From NCBI RefSeq assembly GCF_001583695.1, contig NZ_LOBC01000050.1:186001-250000 (forward strand): a stretch of DNA of 64,000 bases. The letters are read 5' to 3'. The translations under genes and the position numbers were made by a program. This document shows, in pieces, positions 25,694-35,042 of this stretch (the first letter of the stretch is position 1; each line of letters opens with the position of its first letter). The notes under the pieces are model-generated. The model was given only the letters and a program-made list of their open reading frames with translations, ran no database searches and was not told the origin of the DNA. The stretch comes from Bacillus wiedmannii. Its GTDB lineage: Bacteria > Bacillota > Bacilli > Bacillales > Bacillaceae_G.

Positions 25694-27004
25694 CTATGAT
25701 GTTTGCAACATTTGTTTCGCTAAATGTTCAGCTGTAGCGATATGTATATGTTGCTTCACGTCTTGTCCGTCTGTCATTAATACAATTGGAGCCGATGATA
25801 CTGCTGGAATTTTCAATAATTCACCACTACTTGCTGTTTCATCAAATTTCGTAAATACGATACCATCAATATGAATATCTTTAAAATTCGTAATGATTTC
25901 AATCATGTCTTTACTTTTCATCGAAGCTGATAACGTTAAACAAATGTAATCTGGCTCTACTTGTCCCATCGTTTCAATCATTTCTTCTACTGTTTCTGAC
26001 GCACGATAATTTTTTCCGGCGGTATCAATTAAAATATAATCGACGTGCGCTTCTTCTTTAAAATACGTAAGTGCTCTTGTCATTGCAGCTTCATCACGTA
26101 CAGCGATTACTTCAAATCCAATTGTCTTGACGTAATCTTGCAGTTGCTGTACTGTTCCAATGCGCGAATGATCTGTCGTAATAAAACCGACCGTTTTTTT
26201 CTTACCGTGAAACTGCCATGCCATTTTCGCAAGTGTCGTCGTTTTTCCAACTCCAGTTGGACCGATTAATGCAATTGTTTGCACTTCTTTTTCAAAAACG
26301 TTTTCCGTATTGAAATGAGATCTCATATCTTCCAATATGTATCCGATCACTTCTTCTTCTGTAATCATCGTTGCATTCTCAAACTTCACTTTTAACTTCT
26401 CAGCATATGCATGAATGAAATATTGTTCTACATCGTTTTGCTCTAGCATGCGAATTACTTTTTGAATAATAAACGGTACAGATTCTTGGTTTTCTTTTTT
26501 TACAACCACTTCTTCTTTCTTGACCGGAACAACTTTTTTCACAGTTTTTTGCTTTTTCGCTACTTTCGTTTCTTCCGTCTGTTTCACAACGACGATACCT
26601 TTTTCAAACAGCTTTAATAGTTTCTCTTTCTTTCTTGTCCATTCTTCACTATTTCCTGTTTGCATCGCCGCATATGACATAGAAGTCGTCACGTTTTCTA
26701 AATTGTGCAGTACCGATTGAATTCCGTTCGCCTTTACAATTTGTTCTGAAGAATCATTTACAACATCCATTAGTTGTTCATGAAATTGAGCTGTGCCTTC
26801 ATTCACTTCTTCCTGTTTATCCTCTGGAAAAGCAACTAACATTTCATAATTCTTTTTCCAAAAAAACGGGATATTTCGTTTTACACTTTCATCGACAACG
26901 TAATAATAATCTGTACCATATTGGTCAAATAACTTTCGATACAATTCATTTTTCGAAGCTGCTTTTATTCGCATTAACGCTTCTTTCTTTTCTGTACTTT
27001 CCAT
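25694..27004 (-). CDS. flhF: Flagellar SRP-type GTPase FlhF
   Basis: A 436-residue signal-recognition-like GTPase. The basic N-terminal B domain and the linker (~1-175, with a KVAKKQKTVKKVVPVKKEE-type stretch) precede the N and G domains. G1 is GPTGVGKTTTLAK from 248; DTAGKN and FTKFDET are further G motifs. FlhF guides placement or number of flagella. No flhG gene follows, unlike in many bacteria, and flgG is next. It lies 15 bases after flhA. SD GGGGTGA. Confidence 0.93.
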   Translation of the reverse strand: MESTEKKEALMRIKAASKNELYRKLFDQYGTDYYYVVDESVKRNIPFFWKKNYEMLVAFPEDKQEEVNEGTAQFHEQLMDVVNDSSEQIVKANGIQSVLHNLENVTTSMSYAAMQTGNSEEWTRKKEKLLKLFEKGIVVVKQTEETKVAKKQKTVKKVVPVKKEEVVVKKENQESVPFIIQKVIRMLEQNDVEQYFIHAYAEKLKVKFENATMITEEEVIGYILEDMRSHFNTENVFEKEVQTIALIGPTGVGKTTTLAKMAWQFHGKKKTVGFITTDHSRIGTVQQLQDYVKTIGFEVIAVRDEAAMTRALTYFKEEAHVDYILIDTAGKNYRASETVEEMIETMGQVEPDYICLTLSASMKSKDMIEIITNFKDIHIDGIVFTKFDETASSGELLKIPAVSSAPIVLMTDGQDVKQHIHIATAEHLAKQMLQTS

Positions 27005-27018
27005 TACTTCACCCCCTA

Positions 27019-29085
27019 CTATTCAATATAGGCAATTTGATCTACAACAATTTCCGGTGCTAATTCGCTAATACAAAGTACTTGCGCTTCTACTTGATAA
27101 CGCTCAAGAAGTCTTACAATCGCAAATCTGAAATCTTTTCTACGCGTTAATAATACTGGTTCTCTTCCCATTAGACGAGCTTGTTTAAAGACACGCTGTA
27201 CTTGTTCAACAACACGTGTTTCTAAATCTAAATCCCAGTTTAATAAGTAACCTTGGTATGAATTATTTACAACATCCGCATCTAACTCGATTGAATCTGA
27301 GAAGAGCGCCGCATAAATTTTACCGTCAGGATTTTTTGCGTTTTCACAAATCACTTTTGAAATACATTCACGGACGAATGACGTTACACCGTCTACATGA
27401 TTTTGATAAATTTCTTTTCCGTCAATAATACCTTCGATAATAGTTGGTAAATCACGAATAGAAATACCCTCTTTTAGCAATTGTTTAATAACATTTTGAA
27501 CGAGTGATAAGTCGATTTCTTTCTTCTTAATCTCTTCTAATAAAACACCGTTATCATTTTCAAGCGAGTTAATTAAGTCTTTTACATGTTGACGCTGAAT
27601 TAACTCATGAAGATTACGTCTAACGACAACATCTAAATGCGTAATTAATATGCTAAGCGGCTCTAATACTTGATAGCCTTTCATTTGTGCATCTTGTACC
27701 ATATGCTCTAAAATCCAATATCCATCTTCACCGAAAATTGGATCTTTTGCTGGTTCTGCATCTAAATCGGCCATTACATTCGGTGTTTTCAATGCTAATA
27801 AATAACCTGATTTTAAAACACCTTCAGCTGCCTTCGCACCTTTAATACGAATAATGTAACGTCCACGTGGTCTAAAACTCGTATTATCTTTAAAGTTAAT
27901 GCCAGGAACGTTAATACCAAGGTCGGTAATAATCGACTTCCTCATTAAAACAACTTTATCACGAGCTGTTTCCCCGTTAATCTTCTGCTTTACAAGGGCT
28001 GCTAAATCTAAACCGAGTTCTACTATAATTGGATATTTATCTGTAAATACTCCGAATGAATCTTCCACTTGTTGCAGTTGCTCATCTTCGCCTTGAATCA
28101 TTTCTAATTCTTTTTGAAGCTCGTCTTCTTTTTCTTTCTTTATTCGGTTTTTATTACGAATTCCTAATAAAATAATTGTTCCACCAACAAGAGCAAACGG
28201 TAGAAATGGTAGCGGAGTGAAAATACCCATCGCAATAAATAAACCACCGAGCGCATAGACAACTACTTCATGCGCTAATAACTCTTTAAAGATACCTTCT
28301 GTTACCGTATCCGCTGAACCATCAAATACACGTGTTACGATAATACCTGTTGAAATCGCAAGCATTAACGAACCGATTTGGTTTACGATTCCGTCACCGA
28401 CAGTTAGCTGTGTATAGTGAATAGCTGCATCAGCAAAACTCATTCCTTGCTGCATCATCCCGACGATTAAACCGAAAATAATGTTTACGAATAAAATGAC
28501 AATCCCGAAAATAACGTCCCCTTTAATGAACTTTCCGGCACCATCCATCGCTCCGTAAAACTCTGTTTCCATATTTAATTTTTTTCGTTTTGCCTGTGCA
28601 TCTTTTTCAGTAATAATACGCTGGTTTAAATCCGCATCGATCGACATTTGTTTCCCGGGTAAAGAATCAAGTGTAAAACGAGCTGCAACTTCAGCTGTAC
28701 GAGATGCACCGTTTGCAACGATAAACTGGAATATAATTAATACTATAAAAATAACGATACCAATTAATAAGTTCCCGCCAATTACAAACTGACCGAACTC
28801 TTCAATAACATGCCCCGCATTTCCGTCTGTCAAAATCGCTCGCGTCGTCGATACGTTAATCGATACGCGGAAAATCCCGATTAATAACAGCATCGTCGGA
28901 AATGACTTTAATTCATCCCACTCGTTAATACTTGTTGCTCGCATATAAATAAGCACTGACATACTTAGTAAAAAAACGATAACGATATCAAGTATAAATG
29001 GTGGAAGTGGAATTAAGAGCGCCACTACGAATGACGCTGCTAAAAAGATAGAAAAATAGGTTCTTGCAGAATCTATCTTAAACAC
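27019..29085 (-). CDS. flhA: Flagellar export gate protein FlhA
   Basis: A 688-residue protein with about eight N-terminal membrane segments (to ~310), the conserved FHIPEP-type cytoplasmic loop region (FIVANGASRTAEVAARFTLD, GKQMSIDADLN), and a large C-terminal cytoplasmic domain (~340-688) that docks chaperone-substrate complexes. It forms the nonameric ring of the flagellar type III export gate. It sits between flhB and flhF. Confidence 0.96.
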   Translation of the reverse strand: MFKIDSARTYFSIFLAASFVVALLIPLPPFILDIVIVFLLSMSVLIYMRATSINEWDELKSFPTMLLLIGIFRVSINVSTTRAILTDGNAGHVIEEFGQFVIGGNLLIGIVIFIVLIIFQFIVANGASRTAEVAARFTLDSLPGKQMSIDADLNQRIITEKDAQAKRKKLNMETEFYGAMDGAGKFIKGDVIFGIVILFVNIIFGLIVGMMQQGMSFADAAIHYTQLTVGDGIVNQIGSLMLAISTGIIVTRVFDGSADTVTEGIFKELLAHEVVVYALGGLFIAMGIFTPLPFLPFALVGGTIILLGIRNKNRIKKEKEDELQKELEMIQGEDEQLQQVEDSFGVFTDKYPIIVELGLDLAALVKQKINGETARDKVVLMRKSIITDLGINVPGINFKDNTSFRPRGRYIIRIKGAKAAEGVLKSGYLLALKTPNVMADLDAEPAKDPIFGEDGYWILEHMVQDAQMKGYQVLEPLSILITHLDVVVRRNLHELIQRQHVKDLINSLENDNGVLLEEIKKKEIDLSLVQNVIKQLLKEGISIRDLPTIIEGIIDGKEIYQNHVDGVTSFVRECISKVICENAKNPDGKIYAALFSDSIELDADVVNNSYQGYLLNWDLDLETRVVEQVQRVFKQARLMGREPVLLTRRKDFRFAIVRLLERYQVEAQVLCISELAPEIVVDQIAYIE

Positions 29086-29109
29086 AAGAGATCTCCTCCA
29101 ACCGCGCTA

Positions 29110-30156
29110 TTATACTTCAAGTTCATTCGTTTGAATTAAATAGCGCATAACTTCAATTACAGCTACGTATAAATCTTCTGGAATCGTCTCATCTTCCTCG
29201 ACTTGATAATATAAAGAACGAGCAAGTGGACGGTTTTCCACCATTGGTATTTCTTGTTCGCGGGCGAGCGTTCGTATATATAATGCGAGCTCATCTTCCC
29301 CTTTTGCAACGACAATTGGCGCCGAATCAACCTGTTTATTGTACCGAAGTACGACTGAAATATGAGTCGGATTGTTTACAATAAACGTTGCACCATCCAT
29401 CTTCTTCGCAATTGTCCCTTGCAAGATCGCATGCATAAAGTTTTTTCGCTTTCCCTTTACTTGCGGGTCCCCTTCATTATCTTTATGCTCTCGTTTTACT
29501 TCTTCTTTTTTCATCTTAATATCTTGTTCGTACTCCCATTTTTGATAAATAAAATCAATAATAGAAAGAACGATTAATATAATTAAAATAGCTAAAAAGA
29601 TAAATTTAATTTGCCTAATAATTTCAGTAAGTGACGCAGTCCAGTTAAATCCAATCATACTAACGATTTTCTCTAAATTCTTTTTAAAGAGAACGTAAGC
29701 GACGTAACCGATTAATCCCATATAAAATAGTGATTTCAATATATCTACTAAACTTTTACGACTAAACAATCTCGTAAAATAGTTTTTTGGGTTAATACGT
29801 GACGCTTTCGGCTTAATGACTTTAGAAGAAAATAAGAAACCGACTTGAATCATATAATTAAATAAATGAAAAGCGTATACGAGTATTAATATCGGAGCTG
29901 ATACTTTTAGTAATAAAATACCCATTAAATAAAAATACTCGGTCGAATCTGTATTTTTTCCAATTTGATCAAACAGCACCGCTACAGAATTTGCAATCTC
30001 AAACCCTAACCAATCTCCGAAAAAGTAAACGACAACTGCTAATACAAGTATGGAAAACAAATTATTTAAATCTTTACTCCGGGCAATATTCCCTTCTTCA
30101 CGCGATTTCTTACGCTTCTGCGGGGTGGCCTTTTCTGTTTTATTATCCTTTGCCAT
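29110..30156 (-). CDS. flhB: Flagellar export switch protein FlhB
   Basis: A 348-residue protein with four membrane segments (about 30-50, 80-105, 140-158 and 180-205) and a cytoplasmic domain carrying the autocleavage motif NPTH at 262-265. Cleavage there switches export from rod/hook to filament substrates, together with FliK. The N-terminal KTEKATPQKRKKSREEG is typical. It lies between fliR and flhA with short gaps. Confidence 0.96.
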   Translation of the reverse strand: MAKDNKTEKATPQKRKKSREEGNIARSKDLNNLFSILVLAVVVYFFGDWLGFEIANSVAVLFDQIGKNTDSTEYFYLMGILLLKVSAPILILVYAFHLFNYMIQVGFLFSSKVIKPKASRINPKNYFTRLFSRKSLVDILKSLFYMGLIGYVAYVLFKKNLEKIVSMIGFNWTASLTEIIRQIKFIFLAILIILIVLSIIDFIYQKWEYEQDIKMKKEEVKREHKDNEGDPQVKGKRKNFMHAILQGTIAKKMDGATFIVNNPTHISVVLRYNKQVDSAPIVVAKGEDELALYIRTLAREQEIPMVENRPLARSLYYQVEEDETIPEDLYVAVIEVMRYLIQTNELEV

Positions 30157-30166
30157 GTGCGTCCCC

Positions 30167-30928
30167 CTACTTCGTTAAGAAAAAGTTAAATAGTTTCGTA
30201 TATTCCTCAAGCAATACATCCGTCATATTTTTAAACACATAACCGAGCATCGGTACACTCATCGCAATAAACAAAATACCACATGTGATTTTAATGACGT
30301 ACGCATTCATAAAAACGTTTAATTGCGGAGCGTTTTTTGCGATTAAAATTAAAACAAAGTTAATGATGAACAAACTTCCCATGAGCGGAAGAGCAATTTC
30401 AACCGCTGATGTGATCGCAAATAATAACGTTGCGAGTAGACTATCTAAAAAACTAGTCGTCAGCAATTTTGAAATCGCCTCTGTATATTGAAACGACTTT
30501 AAAATCGTGGCAACGAAATAATTAATGCCGCCAAGTGAAATAAAAATAATGAGAAAAAATATATCAAAAATGGTTGATAGTAAAGTAGACTGTGAGCCTG
30601 CATTTACATCAAACAAACTTGCCTGTGATAAACCGATATCAAAGTCTAAAATATGCCCGGCCATTTTTGGAATGTTCCACAGCATTTCTACAATTTTTGA
30701 AAGCGATAATCCAATTACAATTTGCGTACCTGCATAAGCTGCAACGTCCCAAACTGTCTTGATGTGAGAAACATCCACTTGATCGGCCACTGTAATCGAA
30801 AGAGCAAGTCCTACTGTAACCTTTGCCATCGCTGGAATGGATCGACCTGAGAAAAACGGTAAAAAATATAAAAATGAAGTAATGCGGCAAAACGCAAAAA
30901 ACGTCGCCGCCCATAATTCCATATTCAT
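30167..30928 (-). CDS. fliR: Flagellar export protein FliR
   Basis: A 253-residue membrane protein with about six segments and the FliR pattern (RITSFLYFLPFFSGRSIPAM, VGLALSITVADQV). With FliP and FliQ it forms the export channel. It lies 15 bases after fliQ and 10 before flhB. Confidence 0.94.
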   Translation of the reverse strand: MNMELWAATFFAFCRITSFLYFLPFFSGRSIPAMAKVTVGLALSITVADQVDVSHIKTVWDVAAYAGTQIVIGLSLSKIVEMLWNIPKMAGHILDFDIGLSQASLFDVNAGSQSTLLSTIFDIFFLIIFISLGGINYFVATILKSFQYTEAISKLLTTSFLDSLLATLLFAITSAVEIALPLMGSLFIINFVLILIAKNAPQLNVFMNAYVIKITCGILFIAMSVPMLGYVFKNMTDVLLEEYTKLFNFFLTK

Positions 30929-30943
30929 TTCAGTTCACCTATC

Positions 30944-31219
30944 TTAGTACGAACGCAATAGCGATGGGATTTTATCAAATAAATCTAAAATAAGCGTCGT
31001 TAACTCTTGAAACATCCACGGACCTAAAATGATAATAACGAGTACAATACTCGCCATTTTCGGTAAAAACGTCAACGTTTGCTCTTGAATTTGCATCATC
31101 GCCATAATGACAGCGATAATAATAACGACAATCATACTTACGCCGGCAACCGGCATTAAAATCATAACCCCTTTGTAAAAAAAGGTTTGAAAAATATCTA
31201 TAACTGGTGACGTATTCAT
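30944..31219 (-). CDS. fliQ: Flagellar export protein FliQ
   Basis: A 91-residue protein with two membrane segments and the family pattern (VAGVSMIVVIIIAVIMAMMQ, IQEQTLTFLPKM). It is part of the FliPQR channel. The start ATG 31219 has GGAG upstream, and the gene follows fliP by about 33 bases. Confidence 0.94.
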   Translation of the reverse strand: MNTSPVIDIFQTFFYKGVMILMPVAGVSMIVVIIIAVIMAMMQIQEQTLTFLPKMASIVLVIIILGPWMFQELTTLILDLFDKIPSLLRSY

Positions 31220-31252
31220 TTATATGACTCCTATCACATAGCATCAAACGCT

Positions 31253-32011
31253 TCAGGCGACCGTTTTAAACATAATGTCGACGATTTTTGTATATCCACC
31301 TAAATATACGAAAACGAGTATTTTAAATGGTAAACTTAAAATCATCGGCGGTACCATCATCATCCCGAGGTACATTAAAAGTGTACTAATAATCAAATCT
31401 ATAAATACAAAAGCTAAATAAATGAACATCCCCGTTAACAATCCCTTTTGAATTTGCGTTAACGTAAAGGATGGCACGAGCGTAAATAAAGAAAGATCTT
31501 TCAAATCTTTCGGCAACTCTTCTCCGCGCACTTTCAGCATCATCTTTAAATCATGCTTATACGTATGCTTTGACATATACTCTTTCATAATCGGAGCTGT
31601 CGTCTCCGCAGCTTGACTTACTGTTATTTTCTCTTTCGTCATCGGATCCCAAACATCGCTCTTTAGCTGCCCAAGTACAGGCTGCATCGTGAAGAGGGAT
31701 AAAAATAGTGCAAGTCCAACGAGTACTTGGTTCGGTGGTAAATTCATTACCCCAAGTCCTTGACGTGTAATCCCCAGAACGATCATAAAATAAGTAAAAT
31801 GTGTAAATAATAGAACGATAGAAGAAGATAATGATAAAAGGGTAACGAGCGCAAATAGTTGTACACTTGAATTACTCGTAAACTCTTTTCCATTTTCGAA
31901 ATTAATAAAACCGTTCGGGGCCGCATACGCTGGATTTACAAAAACAATTGAAAAAACGATAGAAAATACGAAAATAACGGCTAATAATGATAACTGTTTC
32001 TTTATTCTCAT
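31253..32011 (-). CDS. fliP: Flagellar export protein FliP
   Basis: A 252-residue protein with a cleavable-looking N-terminal hydrophobic segment (ends near AYAAP). Conserved FliP stretches follow: TRQGLGVMNLPPNQVLVGLA, DVWDPMTKEKI and GMMMVPPMILSLPFKI. It is the core of the export channel. It overlaps the upstream FliO-like gene by 4 bases (ATGA), so translation is coupled. Confidence 0.95.
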   Translation of the reverse strand: MRIKKQLSLLAVIFVFSIVFSIVFVNPAYAAPNGFINFENGKEFTSNSSVQLFALVTLLSLSSSIVLLFTHFTYFMIVLGITRQGLGVMNLPPNQVLVGLALFLSLFTMQPVLGQLKSDVWDPMTKEKITVSQAAETTAPIMKEYMSKHTYKHDLKMMLKVRGEELPKDLKDLSLFTLVPSFTLTQIQKGLLTGMFIYLAFVFIDLIISTLLMYLGMMMVPPMILSLPFKILVFVYLGGYTKIVDIMFKTVA

Positions 32012-32328
32012 GATGGATCCTCTACTTTTTTCGTTTCACTCTTCACCGCGTCTTCTAGCGCTTGTTGAAACTGATTTCCTGTTCCTGTTAATTGCACAGA
32101 TTGTACACCGTTATTACTAATAACAGTGAACACTTGCTTGCCATCAACTTCAAATAAAAAGGCGCTCGTTTGATGATTTAAATAAACGCCGTCCTTCACT
32201 TGAATATGGCCATTTTCACCTTGTTTAAAAAACTGCTGCTTGCGCGTCTTTTTCGTCATATAATATGCACCGTAGCCGAGCGCACCAAACAGTAAAACGA
32301 CTTGAAATAAGGTCGTCATATACGACAT
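32008..32328 (-). CDS. FliO-like flagellar assembly membrane protein
   Basis: A 106-residue protein with one N-terminal membrane segment (about 5-22), a basic stop-transfer (KKTRKQQFFK) and a small beta-rich cytoplasmic domain (GVYLNHQTSAFLFEVDGKQV). Its size, topology and place directly before fliP match FliO/FliZ, which helps assemble the FliP ring. Sequence similarity to FliO is weak by eye, so the call rests mainly on position and topology. SD AGGAGGAG. Confidence 0.7.
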   Translation of the reverse strand: MSYMTTLFQVVLLFGALGYGAYYMTKKTRKQQFFKQGENGHIQVKDGVYLNHQTSAFLFEVDGKQVFTVISNNGVQSVQLTGTGNQFQQALEDAVKSETKKVEDPS

Positions 32329-32340
32329 ATGACTCCTCCT

Positions 32341-32700
32341 CTACTCTTTATCTTGCATCTGACTTTGCGCTTTCATAAGCGCAGCTTGCTTCTTGTCAGC
32401 TTCAATTTCAGAAATGATAATACCGAACTTCTCGTCCATTACGATCGCTTCCCCAATGCCAACTTTCATATTACTTAAATACACATCTACTTTATGTCCT
32501 AAGTTTTTCTCTACTTCCAGAACATCGCCCACTTTTAACTGTTTCACATCACCGAGCGTAATAGATGACTTACCAAGCTTTACACCAAGTTCAATCGAAA
32601 TATCTGAAACAGTATCAATATGTGCTTTACCTGCTTCATTTCGCTTTCCTGCAAAATCTTCTAATCCCATTAATGACACAGGAGATACTTCATGTTTCAT
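32341..32700 (-). CDS. fliN: FliN-type motor switch protein
   Basis: A 119-residue protein with a single SpoA/FliN domain (about 30-105: DISIELGVKLGKSSITLGDV, then VGDVLEVEKN, VDVYLSNMKVGIGEAIVMDE). FliN-type proteins build the lower C-ring and bind FliH. It follows fliM by 10 bases. It is one of four SpoA-domain proteins encoded in this window. Confidence 0.88.
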   Translation of the reverse strand: MKHEVSPVSLMGLEDFAGKRNEAGKAHIDTVSDISIELGVKLGKSSITLGDVKQLKVGDVLEVEKNLGHKVDVYLSNMKVGIGEAIVMDEKFGIIISEIEADKKQAALMKAQSQMQDKE

Positions 32701-32710
32701 ATGGATCCTC

Positions 32711-33697
32711 CTACTCTACAAAACTTTTAAATAGGAGCGCCTTACGCGTTCCATCTTTTCCAATAAAGCAATTAAATTTATGCTTTCCATCTACATAACC
32801 AATTAATTCATCTGAAACTTTCGTATGAAGCGGAATAATATCGCCTTCTTCAATTTGTTCAATCTCACCCATTGTCATCTTCTGTTCACCAATCGCAACG
32901 TGAACAGGTTTAAACACTTGATTTACTTTCACTTCTACTTCAGACGTATACTTTTTACGCTTATCCGAAGAATGTTCGACAACATTTTCAGACGTTAACT
33001 TATCCATAATTTCTTCAACAGATAAGAACGGAATACCGATACGAACTGTCGTATTCCAAAAATCAGTTTTCATATTTACGTTCAGTAATGAAATGATATC
33101 ACTCGCTGTCGTAATCTTTAACGCATTTGGATCTGTCTCTGTCGTTACAAATTTCGGTTTAATCTCTACAACACTTTCAAATGATTGCTCTAAATTTTTG
33201 CATAGAAGCGCAAAAATATTATCAAGCGTTAAAAACTCGAACGCTGTCAGTGGTCTACGCATCGTAAAGTTACGCTTACTATCTCCGCCGAGCCAGCACT
33301 CATGAATGTAAATAACAAATGCTAAATCAATCTCAATAACAATTTCTCCAAGCTCTGGAAGTCCGAGATCAATGACGCAATATAAATAGTAATCTTTCGG
33401 CATTTTCTCCACATACTCACTCGTAAATGGAACTTGCTCTACTGTCGAAGGCTCTAAGTCAATTGGAATACGCATACGCGCTGACAACGTCTGTGACGTC
33501 TGTTTACCAAACGTAGAAGCAATCGCTTGCAAACTACGTAAATGCTCCACACCGAACTTCTCCGGTCTATTAAAATCATACTCTTGAAATTTATCTTGCT
33601 TCCCTGCTTCTTGTGCAAAAGCTGGCATTTCCTCGCCTTCATTTACCGCCTTCAGCAGGGCATCAATTTGCTCTTGGCTTAATTTATCGCCACTCAT
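32711..33697 (-). CDS. fliM: Motor switch protein FliM
   Basis: A 328-residue protein. The N-terminal CheY-P-binding motif LSQEQIDALLKA is intact (about 6-17). The middle domain is CheC-like, and a SpoA domain ends the protein (EVEVKVNQVFKPVHVAIGEQ onward). It transmits CheY-P binding to the rotor. It follows the small SpoA gene by 14 bases. Confidence 0.93.
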   Translation of the reverse strand: MSGDKLSQEQIDALLKAVNEGEEMPAFAQEAGKQDKFQEYDFNRPEKFGVEHLRSLQAIASTFGKQTSQTLSARMRIPIDLEPSTVEQVPFTSEYVEKMPKDYYLYCVIDLGLPELGEIVIEIDLAFVIYIHECWLGGDSKRNFTMRRPLTAFEFLTLDNIFALLCKNLEQSFESVVEIKPKFVTTETDPNALKITTASDIISLLNVNMKTDFWNTTVRIGIPFLSVEEIMDKLTSENVVEHSSDKRKKYTSEVEVKVNQVFKPVHVAIGEQKMTMGEIEQIEEGDIIPLHTKVSDELIGYVDGKHKFNCFIGKDGTRKALLFKSFVE

Positions 33698-33711
33698 GAA
33701 AATCCCCTTCC

Positions 33712-33957
33712 CTACCTTTTCAATTCAACGATTTCAACGTACATTTTTCCATTCTTCGTCAAAATCTTTCCGGTTCCAATCTCTTCATTCTCAAGCATAA
33801 GACGCACCGTATTTTTCGTTGAATTTTCAAGACGATACAATGTACCTTTCGTAATATGAAGCAGATCTTCAATTTTCTTTTTCGTATTTCCGATTTCAAA
33901 ATAAATTGTTAACGGAATATCATCTTGTAATTTCAAACTGGCCAACTCCCATATCAT
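33712..33957 (-). CDS. Short stand-alone SpoA (FliN-like) protein
   Basis: About 81 residues that are almost only a SpoA domain (LQDDIPLTIYFEIGNTKKKI, then MLENEEIGTGKIL, MYVEIVELKR). Stand-alone SpoA proteins of this size are known C-ring or export sorting-platform parts in some systems. The start is uncertain: ATG 33957 and GTG 33963 both lack a close SD, and a weak ATTTCAT/ATGAAAT stem lies upstream. It stands between the transglycosylase gene and fliM. Confidence 0.75.
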   Translation of the reverse strand: MIWELASLKLQDDIPLTIYFEIGNTKKKIEDLLHITKGTLYRLENSTKNTVRLMLENEEIGTGKILTKNGKMYVEIVELKR

Positions 33958-33999
33958 GTTCACGAAAATTTCATGTTCTCTCTATATGAATGAAATCTC

Positions 34000-34785
34000 T
34001 TATTTTGAAACGTCGATATTTAATATTTTTTTAATATATCCTTGCGTTTCTTTAAATGGAGGTACGCCTCCGTACTTTCTCACATTACCAGGACCAGCAT
34101 TATAAGAAGCAAGCGCTAAAACTAAGTCACCATTATTTTTCTTTAAATAACCGCTTAACTCTTTCACGCCGCCTTCAATACTTTCAGCTGGTGAAAACGG
34201 ATTTTTTATACCCATCTCTTTCACATTCGCCGGCATAAGCTGCATAAGTCCCATTGCTCCTGCATGCGACACCGTTTTCGGATTAAAATTAGACTCTACT
34301 TCAATCATTTTTTGAATTAACGTTTTCGGAATTCCGTAGGAACGGCTCACGCGATCAATAATATCCTCATACTTCCCTTCATTTGAAGAACGTATTTTTT
34401 GAATATTATACTTCTTCGTTAATCCCCACGTATCAACAGCCTCATTTTTCGTTTCCGGGAAACGTCGTTCAAACTCTTTTTGCGCGACTTGCACGTCATC
34501 GACTTTCTTCGTTTCAGGCTTTTCTTCTGGCTTACTTACTTCCTCTACTTTATGAATAGACTCTGCTTGTTTATTCACAACTGCTTCTATTTTCGTAGAT
34601 TGTACCGGCTGACTCATATCTTCTACTTTTGCCGGCTGCGTAGTAGCTTTCGTCTCCTTCGTAGGCTCGCTCTGCAACTTTTCTTGAAACCTACTACTAA
34701 CGAACGCCTGCGGACTACTCAACTTTTGCTGAAACTGTCCTTTTTTATATGCAAGTACTTCTTTTACTATATTTCCAACTACCAT
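34000..34785 (-). CDS. Flagellar lytic transglycosylase, SLT domain
   Basis: A 261-residue protein. Residues ~35-115 are a charged linker without clear fold. Residues ~140-258 form the SLT goose-lysozyme-like domain, with catalytic Glu164 in IEVESNFNP and the later motifs AGAMGLMQLMP and ALASYNAGPGNV. It cleaves peptidoglycan glycan strands, which fits opening the wall for the rod. No Sec signal peptide is seen, so it may leave through the flagellar export apparatus (inference). It is divergent from flagellin and leads the C-ring/export genes. Confidence 0.88.
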   Translation of the reverse strand: MVVGNIVKEVLAYKKGQFQQKLSSPQAFVSSRFQEKLQSEPTKETKATTQPAKVEDMSQPVQSTKIEAVVNKQAESIHKVEEVSKPEEKPETKKVDDVQVAQKEFERRFPETKNEAVDTWGLTKKYNIQKIRSSNEGKYEDIIDRVSRSYGIPKTLIQKMIEVESNFNPKTVSHAGAMGLMQLMPANVKEMGIKNPFSPAESIEGGVKELSGYLKKNNGDLVLALASYNAGPGNVRKYGGVPPFKETQGYIKKILNIDVSK

Positions 34786-34818
34786 AATATCACCTTTTCG
34801 GTAAACAAAGATAATCTA

Positions 34819-34847
34819 ATATTAGAGTTTTTTCGTAAAGTTTGCAA
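34819..34847 (-). promoter_or_regulatory. Candidate promoter of the transglycosylase-fliM operon with a MogR-like box in the spacer
   Basis: On the minus strand TTGCAA (34842-34847), a 17-base spacer, then TAATAT (34819-34824). The spacer contains CTTT-N5-AAAA (34828-34840), one base short of the TTTT-N5-AAAA MogR site. Confidence 0.4.
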
Positions 34848-34932
34848 TAATCCTTTGCAATTATATTGTAATAAAAAAACGACTAAATTGTTAAACTGTT
34901 ATTTTTTTATATTTATTAATTCAAATTTTCAG

Positions 34933-34961
34933 TTGACACCCATTATAGCAAGGCTTACAAT
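34933..34961 (+). promoter_or_regulatory. Near-consensus sigma-A promoter of flagellin
   Basis: TTGACA (34933-34938), 17-base spacer, TACAAT (34956-34961). The predicted 5' leader is about 75 bases. No sigma-D-type TAAA/GCCGATAT pair is seen. Confidence 0.8.
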
Positions 34962-35042
34962 AAATTCGAAATCGATTTTTTCGCATATTACCGTTTTTCA
35001 ATTTGCAGAAAAGTCAATATAAAAAAATGGGGGTTCTTTTAC

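Noticed and set aside
34480-35022. 180-codon plus-strand frame upstream of flagellin
   Set aside because: Composition is the complement of the Lys/Glu-rich transglycosylase linker, and it runs through the flagellin promoter; no credible protein features.
34786-35042. Full TTTT-N5-AAAA MogR box in the flagellin promoter region
   Set aside because: Only near-matches were found; the best is in the opposite-facing transglycosylase promoter.
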